From: FW021-bin31 sp964478125
Lineage (GTDB): Bacteria; Bacteroidota; Bacteroidia; Chitinophagales; Chitinophagaceae
NCBI GenBank assembly: GCA_964478125.1
Contig: CAYZGR010000063.1
Coordinates: 1-17,830, forward strand
DNA: 17,830 bases
Direction: 5' to 3'
This document shows, piece after piece, positions 14,657 to 17,830 of the stretch. The notes beneath the pieces are model-generated. The model was not told the origin of the DNA. It did not search any database and saw nothing but the letters and a program-made list of their open reading frames with translations. Each line of letters begins with the position of its first letter. Position 1 is the first letter of the stretch. The translations under genes and the position numbers were made by a program.

Positions 14657-16204
14657 CTATCTTTTCAATACTTTACTGTAAAACCGAACGGCATCCTGGT
14701 GTAATTTGGATATGGTGTTTTTACTGATATAAACCATGTGGCCGGCCTTGTAAAATGTCACTTGCATTCTGTCCTTTTGATCCGGATTAAGATCCATGTG
14801 GTCAACTACATATTCCGCTGCAGCAAACGGAGTAGCCAGGTCGTAGTATCCGCATACCACCCAGGAATTCAAATACTTGTTCTTGATCATGGCCTTATGT
14901 AAAGTAGGCGCTACATTCAGATACCGGTTCTCCGGATACTTCCATGGCCAAACCCGGGCCATGGCGGCATAATTGACATCCGTCTTAAAATCCAATTCAT
15001 TGCGAATATATTCGTTGAAAGCTCCTACAAAAGATCCACTGATATTGGCATCACTGGGATCGTATTGAGAATAATTGCTTAAGGGATTTACATCATCACC
15101 CGTAAAACGACTATCGTAACGCCCTATTACTTTTCCCGAATCACGAAGCAACACTTTAAAAAATTGAAAAGCGGGAATACGCATGTTAGCACGGCGAATA
15201 TAAGCCTTGGGCAAGCTTGTATATTTATGTAGCCGATCTATGATCTGAGATTTTCCTTGTTCGCTGATCGAAGTTCCTTCCAATAAGGCATGAGCATATT
15301 CTCCTTCAGCAAAAGTTTTTACTTCCTTAGCCACCTGTTCTACCGTTTTACTTTCCAGATCCGGCCCCAGCTTCTTGTGATACCATGCCGTGGTAGCATA
15401 GGTAGGTAAAAAGAAAATATATGGCTGGTCGTTCCCGGATGCAAAACTGATGGTTTGAAAATTCAATACGGAAGAAACCAGGATTATTCCGTTTAAATAC
15501 ATATTATAATTATCCTGAAGATAGCCCGATAAACCGGCGGCCCGGGTGGTACCGTAACTTTCTCCAAGAATAAATTTGGGAGAGCTCCAACGATTGTATT
15601 TGGTCGTATATAAACGAATAAAATCACCTATTGATTTGAGATCATTTTCATAGCCGTGGAACTGTTGCATATCTTCTCCGGGCTTAGCCCTGCTGTACCC
15701 TGTAGGAATGGGGTCAATAAAGACGAGGTCAGTCTGATCCAGCCAGGTATTTCCGTTATCTACCAGATGATAGGGTGGAGCGGGAGAAACCCCTTTGTCA
15801 TCCAGGGCCACCCTTCTCGGCCCAACGGCCCCCATATGGATCCAAACAGAGGCCGATCCCGGTCCGCCATTAAAAGTAAAAGTGACAGGCCGGTTGTGTT
15901 CATCTTTTACATCGTCTTTTGTATAAGCGATATAAAATATATGAGCAATGATTTTCCTTTTACTGTCCTTTACAGGAAGATAACCGGCAGTAGCTGTATA
16001 AGGTATCGTTTTCCCATTCACCGACACAGTATGATGGGTAATTCCTTTCATATGCCAGAGGCTATCTGTAGATATCTTCTGCTTCTGCCCTGTCTTTTCG
16101 GACGATCGTTTAGAAGTTGAACTCTTGTGATCATGTTGCTGACCGTAGGTAAAGCCCGGAATTGTGAAAAGGGCAACCGCAAGCAGAAGTACTTTTTTTT
16201 TCAT
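14657..16204 (-). CDS. Secreted S10-family serine carboxypeptidase
   Basis: This 515-residue exported peptidase removes C-terminal residues from peptides outside the cytoplasm. The signal peptide is MKKKVLLLAVALFTIPGFTYG, with likely cleavage before QQ. It is followed by a short Lys/Ser/His-rich linker (about 24-48). The S10 substrate-binding signature NGGPGSASVW is near 112-121. The catalytic triad is S216 in LGESYGTT, D455 in GYYDLATPF and H489 in AGHMVY, all intact. ATG 16204 is chosen because it begins the signal peptide directly; the in-frame ATG at 16240 would add 12 polar residues before it. It belongs to the branch of S10-like peptidases common in Bacteroidota and Acidobacteria. It converges on the 748-residue gene with a 32-base gap. 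Confidence 0.92.
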   Translation of the reverse strand: MKKKVLLLAVALFTIPGFTYGQQHDHKSSTSKRSSEKTGQKQKISTDSLWHMKGITHHTVSVNGKTIPYTATAGYLPVKDSKRKIIAHIFYIAYTKDDVKDEHNRPVTFTFNGGPGSASVWIHMGAVGPRRVALDDKGVSPAPPYHLVDNGNTWLDQTDLVFIDPIPTGYSRAKPGEDMQQFHGYENDLKSIGDFIRLYTTKYNRWSSPKFILGESYGTTRAAGLSGYLQDNYNMYLNGIILVSSVLNFQTISFASGNDQPYIFFLPTYATTAWYHKKLGPDLESKTVEQVAKEVKTFAEGEYAHALLEGTSISEQGKSQIIDRLHKYTSLPKAYIRRANMRIPAFQFFKVLLRDSGKVIGRYDSRFTGDDVNPLSNYSQYDPSDANISGSFVGAFNEYIRNELDFKTDVNYAAMARVWPWKYPENRYLNVAPTLHKAMIKNKYLNSWVVCGYYDLATPFAAAEYVVDHMDLNPDQKDRMQVTFYKAGHMVYISKNTISKLHQDAVRFYSKVLKR

Positions 16205-16312
16205 CCGTAAATAATTATGTTGCCGAATCTCAAGATTCAACTGGTTATAAAATAAAGTTCAACTCAATAAGAACAGCGAAGCGTTATAAAATTTCATCCA
16301 CGAGCTCGAGGC

Positions 16313-16698
16313 TCAACCCTGTGTGTTTAGCTGTTTAGCCCCTGTTTGTAAATAAGTTATGCGTTTTTGTTTATACGCCTGGTCCCAAATTCTACTATCG
16401 AATAACCCTTGTACGGCTGTAAGGTAGACAGTACTGGTATATTCGCACAGGATCTTATGTTCTAATATTAATAGCGCTTTTTTTCTTCCTTTCCTGCTTA
16501 CCATACTGTCGTATTTGACACGCAAATAAGTATTTTTTTTCGGGTTGCCGCCATCCGGCTTCTGCAACCTGCTTGCCGGCAGGCAAGTATGCTTTTAAGA
16601 TACTTATTGCCATGCGTGGTACGACCACTCAGTTTATAGCTCCCACTTTAGTTGTTGCCCGGACATATCCCTGTCCATTTTGCTAATCTTTTGGCATT
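16313..16698 (-). pseudogene. Remnant of an IS110-family transposase C-terminus
   Basis: Read on the minus strand this gives the hallmark C-terminal (transposase_20-type) sequence of IS110/IS116/IS902 transposases in pieces. First come RLAKWTGICPGNN, a stop (TAA where Glu is usual), SGRTTHGNKYLKSIL, a short insertion, then EAGW. A frame change follows, then KNTYLRVKYDSMVSRKGRKKALLILEHKILC. An eight-A run at the junction looks one base short. The N-terminal RuvC-like domain that holds the catalytic acids is missing. It is therefore a dead fragment; the 84-residue open frame at 16313-16567 is not a functional gene. It marks past insertion at this site and the start of a decayed region. Confidence 0.85.
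16565..16590. repeat. Short palindromic repeat inserted in the IS110 remnant
   Basis: The sequence AACCTGCTTGCCGGCAGGCA, continuing AGTAT, centres on the palindrome TGCCGGCA with near-symmetric flanks. It resembles the CCTGCCGGCAGG-type short repeat that I recall as widely scattered in Bacteroidota genomes. It sits where the transposase would read Leu-Val-Glu-Ala, adding about seven codons not found in the family. Confidence 0.5.
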
Positions 16699-17214
16699 GC
16701 TTCATCATATAATTTTTTGAACAACAAGGTAATCATTTTTTCAATATTTCTTAAAGGTAGCCTTCATTCCCCATTTTCAGTATCAGAAGCCCCACTTTAA
16801 AACCGGCTATCTGCATGTCTGACTAGAAGGTTCAACAATGATATAGGTCATATCAGTGGAATAATCCTCCGATAATTTATATTTAAAAAATCAGAAACCC
16901 CGTCAGACTTTCAGCCGCTTTATGATTTTGAAAGCTTTGGGGTAAATACTTATGCCCAATATATTCATTATATGTTCAGTAAATCAATGATGGCTCCCAT
17001 TTCCCATTGCTTTCCTTTAGTATGATTGATACTCACCTTATTAAAAAATCTCATCACTGGTACCCGGATCTATAATAATATAATTATCTGCATTCATCCA
17101 AAGACAGGCTGCCAATGAAAGATAGGAACGGATGCTCCCTCGGGATAGGTGAAAGTCGTCCGGATGAGTATCATGAAATTTTAGATTATTTCCCCGCAAA
17201 AAAGAAATATAATT
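16699..17214. other. Decayed non-coding stretch
   Basis: Apart from repeat copy A, I see no intact gene in these 516 bases. Minus-strand fragments such as one reading FFNKVSINHTKGKQWEMG (about 16980-17060) could be gene debris, but match nothing I know. An imperfect hairpin is possible at 16897-16943 (ACCCC/GGGGT outside CTTTCA/TGAAAG). A plus-strand open frame at 17115-17252 overlaps the lipoprotein gene and lacks support. Confidence 0.5.
16736..16816. repeat. Direct repeat, copy A
   Basis: This 81-base segment, from TTTTTTCAATATT to ACCGGCTATCTGCAT, matches the one at 17743-17828 in the same orientation. There are nine substitutions and one 5-base gap by my alignment (about 89% identical). 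It carries no convincing gene. On the minus strand each copy begins ATGCARATAGCCGGTTTTAA but the frames soon diverge and stop. It abuts the IS110 remnant. Confidence 0.85.
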
Positions 17215-17655
17215 TTAATAAAACCACTTCAGATCTTCCTGGGATATATTAAAGTACCACTCATCCTTATTTATTTTGTGTTTAGGCGCCCAATTGGATT
17301 TGTTATAGAAATCTTTGGGTATTGGTCTTTCCTCGCCTATTTGTGGGCCTATATAGCCAAACTGATTATCCGGGCGATACCATTTGATAGTTTTGTGGGC
17401 GGTGCGCTCTTTTATTACCACCGAATCTATAAGGAAAAAGATTTCGAAATCCGTCCCATCCATGCCTTTAATCGTTTTGATAACTTGTGAGTGGCCGGGA
17501 GATATTTCATAATCTTTATTGCTCCATCTCTCGAATACTGTCACCTGCAAATTGGTATCGGTCCGGTTGCTCACAGAAAAGGTAGTCTCTTCGAACTGTT
17601 TGCATCCCCACAACAGGAGAACTAAGAATAAGATACTTATTGCTTTGAAATTCAT
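17215..17655 (-). CDS. Lipoprotein of unknown function
   Basis: The 146-residue product has a short basic N-terminus, a hydrophobic segment (about 5-16) and the lipobox L-W-G-C18, so it is predicted to be exported and lipidated, with K at +2. The mature part looks beta-rich, with alternating hydrophobic residues (TTFSVSNRTDTNLQVTVFE) and many aromatics near the C-terminus (WYFNISQEDLKWFY). No family is recognised. A consensus -7 element lies 40 bases upstream, which supports expression. It is bracketed by the two copies of the ~85-base repeat and lies beside a dead transposase, so it may be a recently acquired or mobile cargo gene. The frame is intact. Confidence 0.72.
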   Translation of the reverse strand: MNFKAISILFLVLLLWGCKQFEETTFSVSNRTDTNLQVTVFERWSNKDYEISPGHSQVIKTIKGMDGTDFEIFFLIDSVVIKERTAHKTIKWYRPDNQFGYIGPQIGEERPIPKDFYNKSNWAPKHKINKDEWYFNISQEDLKWFY

Positions 17656-17695
17656 TCCTAATTAACTTAAGATTTATACTACCCGGGGATTCCTG

Positions 17696-17703
17696 CAAAA
17701 GTA
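17696..17703 (-). promoter_or_regulatory. -7 element of the 146-residue lipoprotein gene
   Basis: On the minus strand TACTTTTG matches TAnnTTTG exactly. TTG triplets lie 17 and 22 bases further upstream. The start would be near 17691, about 35 bases before ATG 17655. Confidence 0.6.
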
Positions 17704-17742
17704 GGAAATCAACGACAGTTCAAAGCAAATCCCTATTTTTTA

Positions 17743-17828
17743 TTTTTTCAATATTGCTTAAAGGAAACCTTCATTCCCCACCCCATTTCCAGTGTCAGAA
17801 GCCCCGTTTTAAAACCGGCTATTTGCAT
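17743..17828. repeat. Direct repeat, copy B
   Basis: This 86-base segment is the second copy of the repeat at 16736-16816, same orientation, with a 5-base insertion (ACCCC) after CATTCCCC. The window ends 2 bases later, so its true right boundary is unknown. Confidence 0.85.
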
Positions 17829-17830
17829 AG

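Noticed and set aside
15656..16120. 154-residue plus-strand open frame within the S10 peptidase gene
   Set aside because: The opposite strand encodes an intact peptidase with signal peptide and triad; this frame is its shadow.
17115..17252. 45-codon plus-strand open frame
   Set aside because: It overlaps the lipoprotein gene end, has no promoter, and no recognisable product.
16736..17828. Repeats as a CRISPR array or IS inverted ends
   Set aside because: There are only two copies, about 1 kb apart, in direct orientation, and no transposase lies between them.

Overview
The window looks like chromosomal DNA from a member of the Bacteroidota, most likely the Chitinophagales/Sphingobacteriia side. 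This rests on three things. Almost every gene start is preceded by the Bacteroidota -7 promoter element TAnnTTTG, and Shine-Dalgarno sequences are weak or absent. The Pit transporter is paired with a DUF47 protein, and the arginase-like, lipoprotein and S10 peptidase genes are of types common in that phylum. No species assignment is possible from the sequence alone.

Layout. Positions 1-472 hold a possible gene tail at the left edge, a tRNA-Lys(CUU) on the minus strand and the promoter of a lone thiolase gene (473-1648). After a 421-base gap come a YjjG-type HAD nucleotidase (+) and a convergent MurG-like glycosyltransferase (-) whose stop codons share one TTATAA. A compact divergent promoter separates that glycosyltransferase from a 44-residue lipoprotein. 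Next are an unrecognised 82-residue protein and, 24 bases on, an arginase-superfamily protein with altered metal ligands. The translation and replication genes prfA and dnaB follow. The 304-base gap between them carries three DnaA-box-like sequences in one orientation at exact 42-base intervals plus a fourth in the other orientation, so it is a candidate replication origin or DnaA-controlled promoter.

The central block (8587-12205, all minus strand) is a phosphate module: a PhoB-like response regulator, a two-helix membrane histidine kinase, a DUF47/PhoU-like regulator and a PiT phosphate permease. Adjacency suggests that the two-component pair controls, or is controlled through, phosphate uptake. 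Short AT-rich inverted repeats lie in the gaps of this module.

The right part holds a 748-residue exported protein of unknown function whose C-terminus resembles a caspase-fold (clan CD) His/Cys site, and a convergent secreted S10 serine carboxypeptidase. Beyond about 16.3 kb the window becomes accessory and decayed. It holds a dead IS110-family transposase tail interrupted by a short palindromic repeat, two copies of an ~85-base direct repeat about 1 kb apart, and a 146-residue lipoprotein of unknown function between them.
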